The position numbers and the translations under genes were made by a program. A DNA stretch of 64,000 nucleotides from contig NZ_BDBN01000002.1 of assembly GCF_001613005.1 (NCBI RefSeq), positions 62,001-126,000 of the forward strand, given 5' to 3'. Positions 52,904 to 60,091 of this stretch are shown here, piece by piece. Source of the stretch: Nocardia nova NBRC 15556. Lineage in GTDB: Bacteria; Actinomycetota; Actinomycetes; Mycobacteriales; Mycobacteriaceae. Every line of letters starts with the position of its first letter. The first letter of the stretch is position 1. The notes under the pieces were generated by a model. That model worked only from the letters and a program-made list of their open reading frames with translations, was not told the origin of the DNA and did no database searches.

Positions 52904-52937
52904 TAACGATCGGCATTCACGCCGCAGCACAGCGGTA

Positions 52938-52987
52938 CGTTGCCGCCCGGGTGCGCATCGGTGAACCGGGCGGCAGCCAGCTGCCGA
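52938..52987. repeat. 50-base imperfect copy of an internal thioesterase gene segment
   Basis: Matches 53261-53310, inside the PaaI-like thioesterase gene, at about 43 of 50 positions and in the same orientation. On the minus strand both encode a version of the hot-dog motif ARFTDAHxGGN. The copy lies just beyond the 3' end of the gene and is not in an open coding context, so it looks like the remnant of a tandem duplicate that has decayed. Confidence 0.7.
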
Positions 52988-52990
52988 GAC

Positions 52991-53578
52991 CTACGGTTGT
53001 CCGGGCAGTAACCGCACGAACAGGGCCTCGGCCACGGCGCACACGCACGCACCGTCGAGCAGCCGGCCATTGACGAATGTCTTGCGGCCTTCGACCCGAT
53101 CGATGGATGCCTCCACGCGCAGGGGTCGGTCGACCGGAGTGATGCGGCGGTAGTCGACTTTCAGATAAGCGGTGCGCGAACCCGGTTGGGCCTTCATCTC
53201 GACGAATATGCCGAGCAGATCGTCGAACAGCAGCGGGATCTGACCGCCGTGAACCGCACCGTTACCGCCCAGGTGCGCATCGGTGAATCGGGTGGCAGCC
53301 ACCAGCCGGGTCGCGTCGACCTCGGTGATGACATACGGAACCAGCGACGGATGCGTCACCGCCGGGGTCGGACGCCGATGTGCCGGACGCTGCTGCTCCG
53401 GCACCCGGTGGCCTTCCAATTCCGCTGACGTGCGTGCCAATTCGCGAACCACACGACGTATCACGTCCGGGGGCGGGTCCGCCGCACAGACAGCGGCCTG
53501 CAACCTGCGGACGGTCTCGGCCAGTTCGGCGTAGTCCGACGTCGTGCGCTCGTGGGTTTCAGGAAGTTGCGAAACCAT
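52991..53578 (-). CDS. PaaI-like hot-dog thioesterase
   Basis: 195 residues. The N-terminal ~75 residues are helical and charged. The hot-dog fold occupies about 80-190 with RFTDAHLGGNGAVHGGQIPLLFDDLLG, whose HGG and Asp/Gly pattern is the 4-hydroxybenzoyl-CoA/PaaI thioesterase active site, and a final VNGRLLDGACVCAVAEALFV. It would hydrolyse an acyl- or aroyl-CoA. GTG at the 5' end; nine bases separate it from the stop of the next gene on the same strand, so it ends the long minus-strand catabolic run. A decayed partial copy lies at its 3' side. Confidence 0.85.
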   Translation of the reverse strand: MVSQLPETHERTTSDYAELAETVRRLQAAVCAADPPPDVIRRVVRELARTSAELEGHRVPEQQRPAHRRPTPAVTHPSLVPYVITEVDATRLVAATRFTDAHLGGNGAVHGGQIPLLFDDLLGIFVEMKAQPGSRTAYLKVDYRRITPVDRPLRVEASIDRVEGRKTFVNGRLLDGACVCAVAEALFVRLLPGQP

Positions 53579-53587
53579 CTGCGGCGC

Positions 53588-54511
53588 TTACCGATTCGGC
53601 TTGATCAGCCGGTCGGCGATCATCGAGATGTCGGCCCGGAAGTCGTCGATACCGCGGCTGGCCGGCTCGATGGTGATCCAGGTGACCCCGGCATCGGCGT
53701 ACTCGGGCAGCAGCGGCTGCACCGCGTCGCAGAATGCGGTGCTGTCCCCGCTGTGCAAAAGGTTGGCCTCGAACGGCACGAAGGAGACATCGAGCACGGA
53801 CTTCCCCAGTTCCGCGCGCCGGGCGTTCTGCTCGCCGATCATCGTGCGTAGCGTGCCGATATCCTCCAACGGCGGCGTCCGGGTGATCGCGGCCATCTCC
53901 GCGGACTGCCCCATCGGCAACCAGCCGTCGCCGAGTTCGACCGCGCGGCGTCGGGCCGCGGCGCTGTTACCGCCGATCCAGATCGGCGGACCGCCCTGCT
54001 GCTGTGGGGGCGGCAGCGAAATATGGCCTGCCGCACCGAATTGCGGGCCCTCGTGGTCGACTCCCGACCACGTTGCCCGCATCGCCGCGATGGCCTCGTC
54101 GAGCAGTGCGCCGCGATGCGCGAAATCGGCTCCGAGCGCCTCGAATTCGGACTTCAGATAGCCGGCGGCCAGGCCGAGTGTCAGCCGCCCGCCCGACAGC
54201 AGATCCAGTGACGCCGCCGATTTCGCGCCCAGATACGGACTGCGATATCCCGCGACCATCACATAGGTGATCAGGCGCAGCCGGGTCGTGGCCTGGGCGG
54301 CGATGCTGAGCGCCACGAACGGGTCGAAGGCGTGATGGCCGCCGTTGGCCAGCCATTTCTTGTCCGGATACGGGTGCTCGCTGACCGACAGACCGTCGAA
54401 TCCGGCATCCTCCACGAACTTCGCCACGGCGCCGAAGTCGGATTCGCCGATCCAGCGCGGGTAGTGCTTGACCGCCCGCATCGGGAACATCAGATTGAAT
54501 TTCAGGCTCAC
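53588..54511 (-). CDS. LLM-class (luciferase-like) flavin/F420-dependent oxidoreductase
   Basis: 307 residues, TIM-barrel luciferase-like fold: FVEDAGFDGLSVSEHPYPD, LRLITYVMVAGYRSPYLGAKSAASLDLLSGGRLTLGLAAG (the family core, given here only as adjoining blocks), and PIWIGGNSAAARRRAVELGDGW. The style is that of actinobacterial F420-linked enzymes, but an FMNH2-dependent monooxygenase is equally possible because a flavin reductase gene lies two genes upstream in the same operon. GTG start at 54511, ten bases after the acyl-CoA dehydrogenase stop. A type II Baeyer-Villiger-like role is conceivable but unproven. Confidence 0.87.
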   Translation of the reverse strand: MSLKFNLMFPMRAVKHYPRWIGESDFGAVAKFVEDAGFDGLSVSEHPYPDKKWLANGGHHAFDPFVALSIAAQATTRLRLITYVMVAGYRSPYLGAKSAASLDLLSGGRLTLGLAAGYLKSEFEALGADFAHRGALLDEAIAAMRATWSGVDHEGPQFGAAGHISLPPPQQQGGPPIWIGGNSAAARRRAVELGDGWLPMGQSAEMAAITRTPPLEDIGTLRTMIGEQNARRAELGKSVLDVSFVPFEANLLHSGDSTAFCDAVQPLLPEYADAGVTWITIEPASRGIDDFRADISMIADRLIKPNR

Positions 54512-54521
54512 GGTATCGCTT

Positions 54522-55712
54522 TCAGTCGAGCAGTTTCCGGGCGACGACGACCCGCTGCACCTCGGTCGCCCCCTCCCCCAGACGTTTGACGCGTAGATCC
54601 CGGAACCACCGCTCGAGCGGCAGTTCGTCGGCCAGGCCGAGCGCACCGTGAATCTGGATACACCGGTCGACCACGCGGAACGCGGCCTCGGTGCCGTACA
54701 GTTTCGCGATCGATGCGTCCACCTTGACGTCCTTGCCGAGATCGGCGTTCCAGGCGGCCTGATACATCAGCAGCCGTGCCGCGCGCAGCTCGACTTCGCT
54801 GTCGACCAGCATCCATTGGATGCCCTGCTTGTCGGCGAGCTTGCCGCCGAACACATCTCGGTCCTTGGCCCAGCTGCAGGCCATCTCCAGTGCGCTCTGG
54901 GCGATGCCGATCGGCCCGGCAGGATAGAGGATGCGGCCATGGATCAGGAAGTCACTGGCCAGCGCGAAGCCCTTGCCTTCGGCCCCGATCAGATTCTCGG
55001 CCGGGATCACCGCATCGTCGAAATGCAGTTCGTAGGGCGCGAAGGAGGCCATGACACCGATGCGGCGGAACGACAGTCCCGGCGTGTCCTTCTCGACGAT
55101 GAAGCACGAAATGCCGTGCCGCCCTGCGCCGGTGCGGGCGTAGACCACGCCCCAGTCGGCGTTCTCGGCGTGGCTGGTCCACATCTTCGTGCCATTGAGC
55201 ACATAGTGGTCGCCCTCGCGCACGGCCTTGAGGGTGATCGCGCGCGCCGGGTCCGAACCGCCGGAAGCCTCGCTGATCGCCGTATATGCCTTGGTGGCGG
55301 TGCCATCGATGATGGGCTGGGCATATTTCGCGAACTGTTCCGGAGTCGCCTTGAACATCACGTTCGGCGGGTTGCCGCCGAAGGCGCCCAGCGCCGGAAA
55401 GAACGCGCCCATACGGCATTTGGCGGCTTCCTCGGCCACCACGACCTGTCCGAGGACGCTCAGTCCGGCGCCGCCGAATTGCTCCGGCGTCTGCAAAGCC
55501 CACAACCCCAGTCGGCGGGCCTTGTCCTGCAATGCGATCAACTGCTCGCGCGGCAGCCCGGCGGCATCGTGTGGAAGCTGTTGCTCGAGGGGGCGCACCT
55601 CGGAATCCATGAAGCGGCGCACGGTCTCGCGCAACAGCCGGAACTCCTCGGGCAGCTCCCAGGCGCCGGTCACCTGGGGATCGTCGATCCGGTCGGAGAT
55701 CAATGCGGACAT
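54522..55712 (-). CDS. Acyl-CoA dehydrogenase (single-domain)
   Basis: 396 residues. Contains ISEASGGSDPARAI, NGTKMWTSHAENAD, RDVFGGKLADKQGIQ and IQIHGALGLADELPLERWFRD, then RLGEGATEVQRVVVARKLL with the Glu that serves as base. It is related to enzymes for branched or short chains. ATG at 55712, seven bases after the flavin reductase stop. In context it would oxidise the acyl-CoA made by the downstream-coded ligases. Confidence 0.93.
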   Translation of the reverse strand: MSALISDRIDDPQVTGAWELPEEFRLLRETVRRFMDSEVRPLEQQLPHDAAGLPREQLIALQDKARRLGLWALQTPEQFGGAGLSVLGQVVVAEEAAKCRMGAFFPALGAFGGNPPNVMFKATPEQFAKYAQPIIDGTATKAYTAISEASGGSDPARAITLKAVREGDHYVLNGTKMWTSHAENADWGVVYARTGAGRHGISCFIVEKDTPGLSFRRIGVMASFAPYELHFDDAVIPAENLIGAEGKGFALASDFLIHGRILYPAGPIGIAQSALEMACSWAKDRDVFGGKLADKQGIQWMLVDSEVELRAARLLMYQAAWNADLGKDVKVDASIAKLYGTEAAFRVVDRCIQIHGALGLADELPLERWFRDLRVKRLGEGATEVQRVVVARKLLD

Positions 55713-55719
55713 CGGATAC

Positions 55720-56304
55720 TCAGCCCCGCGCGGCGGCGCGATAGGCCCGCGCGCTCTCGAGCTGCGGCACGTGGTTGGTCTCGTACCGCTCGATCCACTC
55801 GGCCGGCAGCTTGCCCCACGCCTCGCCGATGCGCAGCCGCTCGCCGGGGTTGAGGATTTCCGCTGCGACCACGTCGCCGACGAAGATGGTGCTCTCCTCG
55901 ACATCCAGGGTGGCCATCACCCGAGTCTCGACGTAGCTGTGCGCGTCGAGCAGGATCGGCGCACCGGTGACCCCGGTCTTGGTGCGCAATTTCGAGATCT
56001 TGTCGCCGTCGCGGCCCGAGCTGCCGCCCAGCGTCATCAGAATGTCGAGCGACGCGTCGAGTTGCTCCGGCACCGCGCTCAGCAGATGCATCACGAAGAT
56101 GCCGGAGCTGAGCACCATGTCGTGGGTCTTGTTGTACTTGGTGAGGCTGACCGTGGCCCGTGGCAGTTCCGGCACGATGCTCATCGAGCCCGCGGACAGG
56201 CTCATCAGGCCGTTGGCGAATCCGCCGTCGATCGTCGTGACCGCGACCGGGAACGGACGCAGGCCACCGAGGACCTTGTTGGCCGCATCGACGTCGATAG
56301 TCAT
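55720..56304 (-). CDS. Flavin reductase-like FMN-binding protein
   Basis: 194 residues, split-barrel flavin reductase fold: PVAVTTIDGGFANGLMS, then VSLTKYNKTHDMVLSSGIFVMHLLS, the FMN-binding core. Such proteins supply FMNH2 to two-component monooxygenases. The luciferase-like gene in the same operon is the obvious partner. ATG overlaps the upstream hydrolase stop (ATGA). Confidence 0.88.
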   Translation of the reverse strand: MTIDVDAANKVLGGLRPFPVAVTTIDGGFANGLMSLSAGSMSIVPELPRATVSLTKYNKTHDMVLSSGIFVMHLLSAVPEQLDASLDILMTLGGSSGRDGDKISKLRTKTGVTGAPILLDAHSYVETRVMATLDVEESTIFVGDVVAAEILNPGERLRIGEAWGKLPAEWIERYETNHVPQLESARAYRAAARG

Positions 56305-57218
56305 GTCGTTGTTTCCTTTCGGGATGTCCGGCGGGCTACGCGCGCGGGCAGTGATGAATCCAGATAGCCGAGGAGGTTCGCGGTGAACACATCGTTGTCG
56401 TCGCCTGCCACCATGTGGCCGACCTCGCGGACGTCGATCACCTCCGAATGCGGGATCAGTTCCCGTAATTCGGCGACCCCCTCGTCCGATACGACGTCGG
56501 ACAGTTGGCCCCGCACCAGCAGCACCGGGCAGGTGATGCGTTGGGCGGCCGCCTTGGCCCGCTCGTAGACCTGCGGGCTCACCGGCCGGTCGTCGTCACC
56601 GTCGGCCGATCGCATCATCGCCGGGTCCCAGTGCCAGTACCAGCGGCCCTCGCGCAGCCGCAGATTCTTGCGCAGCCCGTCGACAGTCGACGGCCGCGGC
56701 CGATGGGGGTTGTAGGCCGCGATTCGTGCGGAGGCCTCCTCGAGCGACGCGAAGCCATCCGGCGCGCTCTGCATGAACTCGCGAACCCGGCGACCGCCGC
56801 TGACCTCGACGCGGACCGCGATGTCGACCAGAACGAGTGCCTGCGCGAGCGATGCGTCCTCGCCGACCGCGATCAGGGAGATCTTCCCGCCCATCGAAGC
56901 CCCGACAAGGGCGACGGGCAGTCCGGGATTCGCCCGCCGGATAGGGGCGAGCAGCTCGCGCAGATCGTCGACCAGGGCGGCCACACTGTAGTCACCGCCG
57001 GGATGCCAGTCGCTGTCGCCGTGCCCGCGCAGATCGATCGCATACGAGACCCAACCGGCCTCGGCCAACCGGATTCCGGTGCGCCGCCAGGAGTGCCGTG
57101 TCTGGCCACCGCCGTGCAGCAGCACCACCACGCCGCGCCCGCCGGCGTGATCGCCGGTCCAGCGATCGGCGGCCAGGCGCACTCCCGCGCCCGGCAGACT
57201 GTGCTCGAGGTGACGCAC
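56301..57218 (-). CDS. Alpha/beta-hydrolase
   Basis: 305 residues. Oxyanion region LLHGGGQTRHSW, the strand IDLRGHGDSDW, nucleophile elbow GASMGG with Ser, cap helices, and the catalytic His in EVGHMVAGDDND. An Asp before the last strand completes the triad. GTG start after AAAGGAG; residues upstream look non-coding and overlap an operator-like dyad. First gene of the hydrolase-flavin reductase-acyl-CoA dehydrogenase-luciferase run. Likely an ester, lactone or C-C bond hydrolase on a ring-cleavage product. Confidence 0.9.
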   Translation of the reverse strand: MRHLEHSLPGAGVRLAADRWTGDHAGGRGVVVLLHGGGQTRHSWRRTGIRLAEAGWVSYAIDLRGHGDSDWHPGGDYSVAALVDDLRELLAPIRRANPGLPVALVGASMGGKISLIAVGEDASLAQALVLVDIAVRVEVSGGRRVREFMQSAPDGFASLEEASARIAAYNPHRPRPSTVDGLRKNLRLREGRWYWHWDPAMMRSADGDDDRPVSPQVYERAKAAAQRITCPVLLVRGQLSDVVSDEGVAELRELIPHSEVIDVREVGHMVAGDDNDVFTANLLGYLDSSLPARVARRTSRKETTT

Positions 57219-57310
57219 CGAGACTGCTCCTTTCCGTACCACCGACGACCGCCGCGAGCCGACCGCCCCGTTCGGGCGCACGCACCCGGCGACGGGTTCA
57301 CCCACCATAT

Positions 57311-57326
57311 CTGACAAAAATGTCAA
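57311..57326. promoter_or_regulatory. CTGAC-N6-GTCAA operator candidate upstream of the hydrolase operon
   Basis: Inverted repeat with an A-rich spacer, 93 bases before the hydrolase start and just after the thiolase stop. It has the same half-site and six-base spacing as 30517-30532 ahead of the Rieske oxygenase. It suggests an internal, regulated promoter within the long minus-strand gene run. Confidence 0.5.
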
Positions 57327-57338
57327 TCAGCGGGACAA

Positions 57339-58541
57339 TCACGACACCTTCGGCACCTCGATCAGTACCGCCCCGGCCTGACCACCGCCCGCACACATTG
57401 CCGCCACGCCGTATCCGCCACCGCGACGCCGCAGCTCGTACATCAGGGTGACGACCATGCGGGCACCGCTCGCGGCGACCGGATGGCCGAGGCTGCACCC
57501 ACTGCCCGCAGTGTTGACGAGTTCGTCATCTATGCCGAGTTTCTTGCAGGCGGCCACCGGCACGGAGGCGAATGCCTCGTTGATCTCCCACAGCGCCACA
57601 TCGGATGCGGCGATCCGGCCCCGCTCGAGCACCTTCGGGATCACATCCAGCACAGCCAGTCCGGTATCGGCCGGGTCGATCGCGGTGGACGCCCACGCCC
57701 GCACCGTCGCCAGCACCTCGACGCCCTGTGCCTTCGCCACCTCGGCGCTGGTGACAACCACCGCGGCGGCGGCGTCGTTGATCCCGCTGGCAGTGCCCGC
57801 GGTAACCGAGAAACCCTCGATCTCCGGGTGCAGCACCTTCAGGCTCGACAGTTTCTCCAGACTGGTGTCGCGGCGTGGATGCTCGTCGACGGCGAATTCG
57901 ATGCGCGAGCCGTCGGCCTGCAATGCCTGCACCGGCACGATCTCGTCATCGAAGACCCCGGAATCGATGGCCTTGACCGCACGCTGATGTGAACGCAGCG
58001 CCCAGGCGTCCATTTCCTCGCGGGTGATGCCCACGGCTTTGGCGGTGTTCCAGCCGACCGTAATGGACATGTCCTGATTCGGCGCCTCAGCGGTGTCCGG
58101 GTGCGAGGGCGGCATCCACTGGCCGGTGAACTCGTCGGTGGTCCCGGGAGTGCGGAATTGCTGCAGCGGCGCCGTGGACTGCGAATTCGTGCCACCGGCG
58201 ATGATCACCCGCTCGGCGCCCGCGACGATCTGCGCGGCGGCGTTGCCGATGGCGGTGAGGCTGCCCGCGCAGTGACGGTTCACCGCCTGTCCGGGCACCT
58301 GCGGCAAACCCGCGGTCACCGCCGCATGGCGAGCGATATCGCCGCCGCCGTAGTTGGACTCCGCCAGGATGATGTCGTCGACCTGCTCCGGAGCCAGGGT
58401 GGAGCGCCGCAGCGCCTCCTTGACGACGGTCTCGGCCAGTTCCATCGCGGTGGTGTCACGCAGCGTGCCCTTGAACGAGGTCCCGATCGGGGTGCGCACA
58501 CCGGCGACGATGACGGCCTCGATCTTGTTCGAATCTGTCAC
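57339..58541 (-). CDS. Thiolase (acetyl-CoA acetyltransferase)
   Basis: 400 residues with a full active site: nucleophile Cys in VNRHCAGSLTAIGNAA (near 90), GSGCSLGHPVAASGAR and the second Cys in CAGGGQAGA, plus NEAFASVPVA. It is a degradative thiolase that splits 3-ketoacyl-CoA. GTG start with AAGGACG. Aldehyde dehydrogenase lies 37 bases upstream on the same strand. In contrast to the thiolase-like fusion at 22-24 kb, this one keeps both catalytic cysteines. Confidence 0.94.
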   Translation of the reverse strand: MTDSNKIEAVIVAGVRTPIGTSFKGTLRDTTAMELAETVVKEALRRSTLAPEQVDDIILAESNYGGGDIARHAAVTAGLPQVPGQAVNRHCAGSLTAIGNAAAQIVAGAERVIIAGGTNSQSTAPLQQFRTPGTTDEFTGQWMPPSHPDTAEAPNQDMSITVGWNTAKAVGITREEMDAWALRSHQRAVKAIDSGVFDDEIVPVQALQADGSRIEFAVDEHPRRDTSLEKLSSLKVLHPEIEGFSVTAGTASGINDAAAAVVVTSAEVAKAQGVEVLATVRAWASTAIDPADTGLAVLDVIPKVLERGRIAASDVALWEINEAFASVPVAACKKLGIDDELVNTAGSGCSLGHPVAASGARMVVTLMYELRRRGGGYGVAAMCAGGGQAGAVLIEVPKVS

Positions 58542-58578
58542 TGTTGATCGTCCTTCTAGTTGGAGAAGTTGCTTGTGC

Positions 58579-60069
58579 TCAGCCGAGGGTGAACGGATCA
58601 CGGGTCCGGCCGCTGAGTTCCACCCAGACGGCCTTCGTCTCGGTGAAGTCCTTGACGGCGTCGATCCCGTTCTCGCGGCCGATGCCGCTCTCGCCGATAC
58701 CACCGAAGGGCACGCTCGGGGCGACCGCGCGATAGGCGTTGACCCAGACCGTGCCGGCTCGCAGGGCCGCCGCGACGCGGTGCGCACGATGCACATCCTT
58801 GGTCCAGACCGATCCCGCCAGACCGAATCGGGTGCCGTTGGCCGCCGCGACGGCCTCGGCCTCGTCGGCGAAGGTGGCCACCGCGAGGACCGGACCGAAG
58901 ATCTCCTCGGCGACCACACTCATCCGCGGCGTGACATCGGTCAGGATGGTCGGCCGCACGAAGTAGCCGCCGAGTTCGGGGACCGGCGTACCGCCGCTGG
59001 CGACCGTGGCCCCCTCGGCGCGCGCACTGTCGAAGTAGGACAACACCTTCCGGTACTGCGGCTCATTGGACACCGGCCCCATCTCGGTGGCGGGGTCGCG
59101 CGGATCGCCCAGCACGATCCGCTCGGCGCGGGCGACGAGTTTGCCGACCAGCTCGGCGGCCACGCTCTCGTGCACCAGCAGCCGGGAGCCGGCCAGGCAC
59201 GTCTGCCCGGTGGCGGCGAAGATCCCCGCGACGATGCCGTTGGCGGCCGCGTCCAGGTCGGCGTCCGGGAATACCAGTTGTGCGGATTTGCCGCCCAATT
59301 CGAGGCTGACCCGGGTCATGTTCGCGATCGCGGCCTGCCCGACCTTGACCCCGGTGGCGGTCGAGCCGGTGAAGGCGATCTTGTCCACTCCGGGGTGAGC
59401 GGCCAGTGCCGCACCGGTTTCGGGCCCCCACCCGGTCACCACATTTACGACTCCCGGCGGGAATCCGGCCTCGTCGAACAGCCGCGCGAAGGCCAGAGTA
59501 GAGGCCGGGGTGTAGTCGCTCGGCTTGATCACGAAGGTGCAGCCCGCCGCGAGCCCGGCCGCCAGCTTCCAGGTCAGCAGCAGCAGCGGCGAATTCCACG
59601 GGGTGATCGCGCCGACCACGCCGACCGGTTCGTGCCGGGTGTAGACGAAGTAGTCCGGCTTGTCGGTCGGGATGACCTCGCCCTGCACCTTGTCGGCCAG
59701 GCCGGCGTAGAAGCGGTAGTAGTCGGGCAGCGACCGCATCTGCCCGGACATCTCGCGCAACAGTTTTCCGCCGTCGCGCACCTCGAGTTCGGCCAGCCGG
59801 TCGGCCTCGCGCTCGATGAGATCGGCCAAGCGCCACAGCAGTTTCCCGCGCGCGGCGCCGGACAACGCCCCCCACGGCCCCTCCAATGCGGCCCGCGCGG
59901 CACGCACCGCACGGTCCACATCTTCGGGCCCGCAGTCGGGGACCCGAATCCACGGCGAGCCGGTGTAGGGGTCGAGGGATTCATAGCTGCGCCCGGATTC
60001 GGCGCCGCCTTCGACGCCTCCGATCACGAGCGGCAAACTGCTGATCTTGTCTGTTCCGGTGCTGGTCAC
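58579..60069 (-). CDS. Aldehyde dehydrogenase (NAD(P)+-dependent)
   Basis: 496 residues of the ALDH superfamily: NAD motif FTGSTATGVKVGQ, catalytic Glu in LELGGKS, nucleophile Cys in ATGQTCLAGSRL, and EIFGPVLAV. It oxidises an aldehyde to the acid that the neighbouring ligases would activate. GTG start with CAGGAG. The ligase-crotonase gene lies 22 bases upstream, so one transcript covers ligase, fusion, aldehyde dehydrogenase and thiolase. Confidence 0.95.
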   Translation of the reverse strand: MTSTGTDKISSLPLVIGGVEGGAESGRSYESLDPYTGSPWIRVPDCGPEDVDRAVRAARAALEGPWGALSGAARGKLLWRLADLIEREADRLAELEVRDGGKLLREMSGQMRSLPDYYRFYAGLADKVQGEVIPTDKPDYFVYTRHEPVGVVGAITPWNSPLLLLTWKLAAGLAAGCTFVIKPSDYTPASTLAFARLFDEAGFPPGVVNVVTGWGPETGAALAAHPGVDKIAFTGSTATGVKVGQAAIANMTRVSLELGGKSAQLVFPDADLDAAANGIVAGIFAATGQTCLAGSRLLVHESVAAELVGKLVARAERIVLGDPRDPATEMGPVSNEPQYRKVLSYFDSARAEGATVASGGTPVPELGGYFVRPTILTDVTPRMSVVAEEIFGPVLAVATFADEAEAVAAANGTRFGLAGSVWTKDVHRAHRVAAALRAGTVWVNAYRAVAPSVPFGGIGESGIGRENGIDAVKDFTETKAVWVELSGRTRDPFTLG

Positions 60070-60091
60070 GACGGTCTCCTGATTCCTCGGT

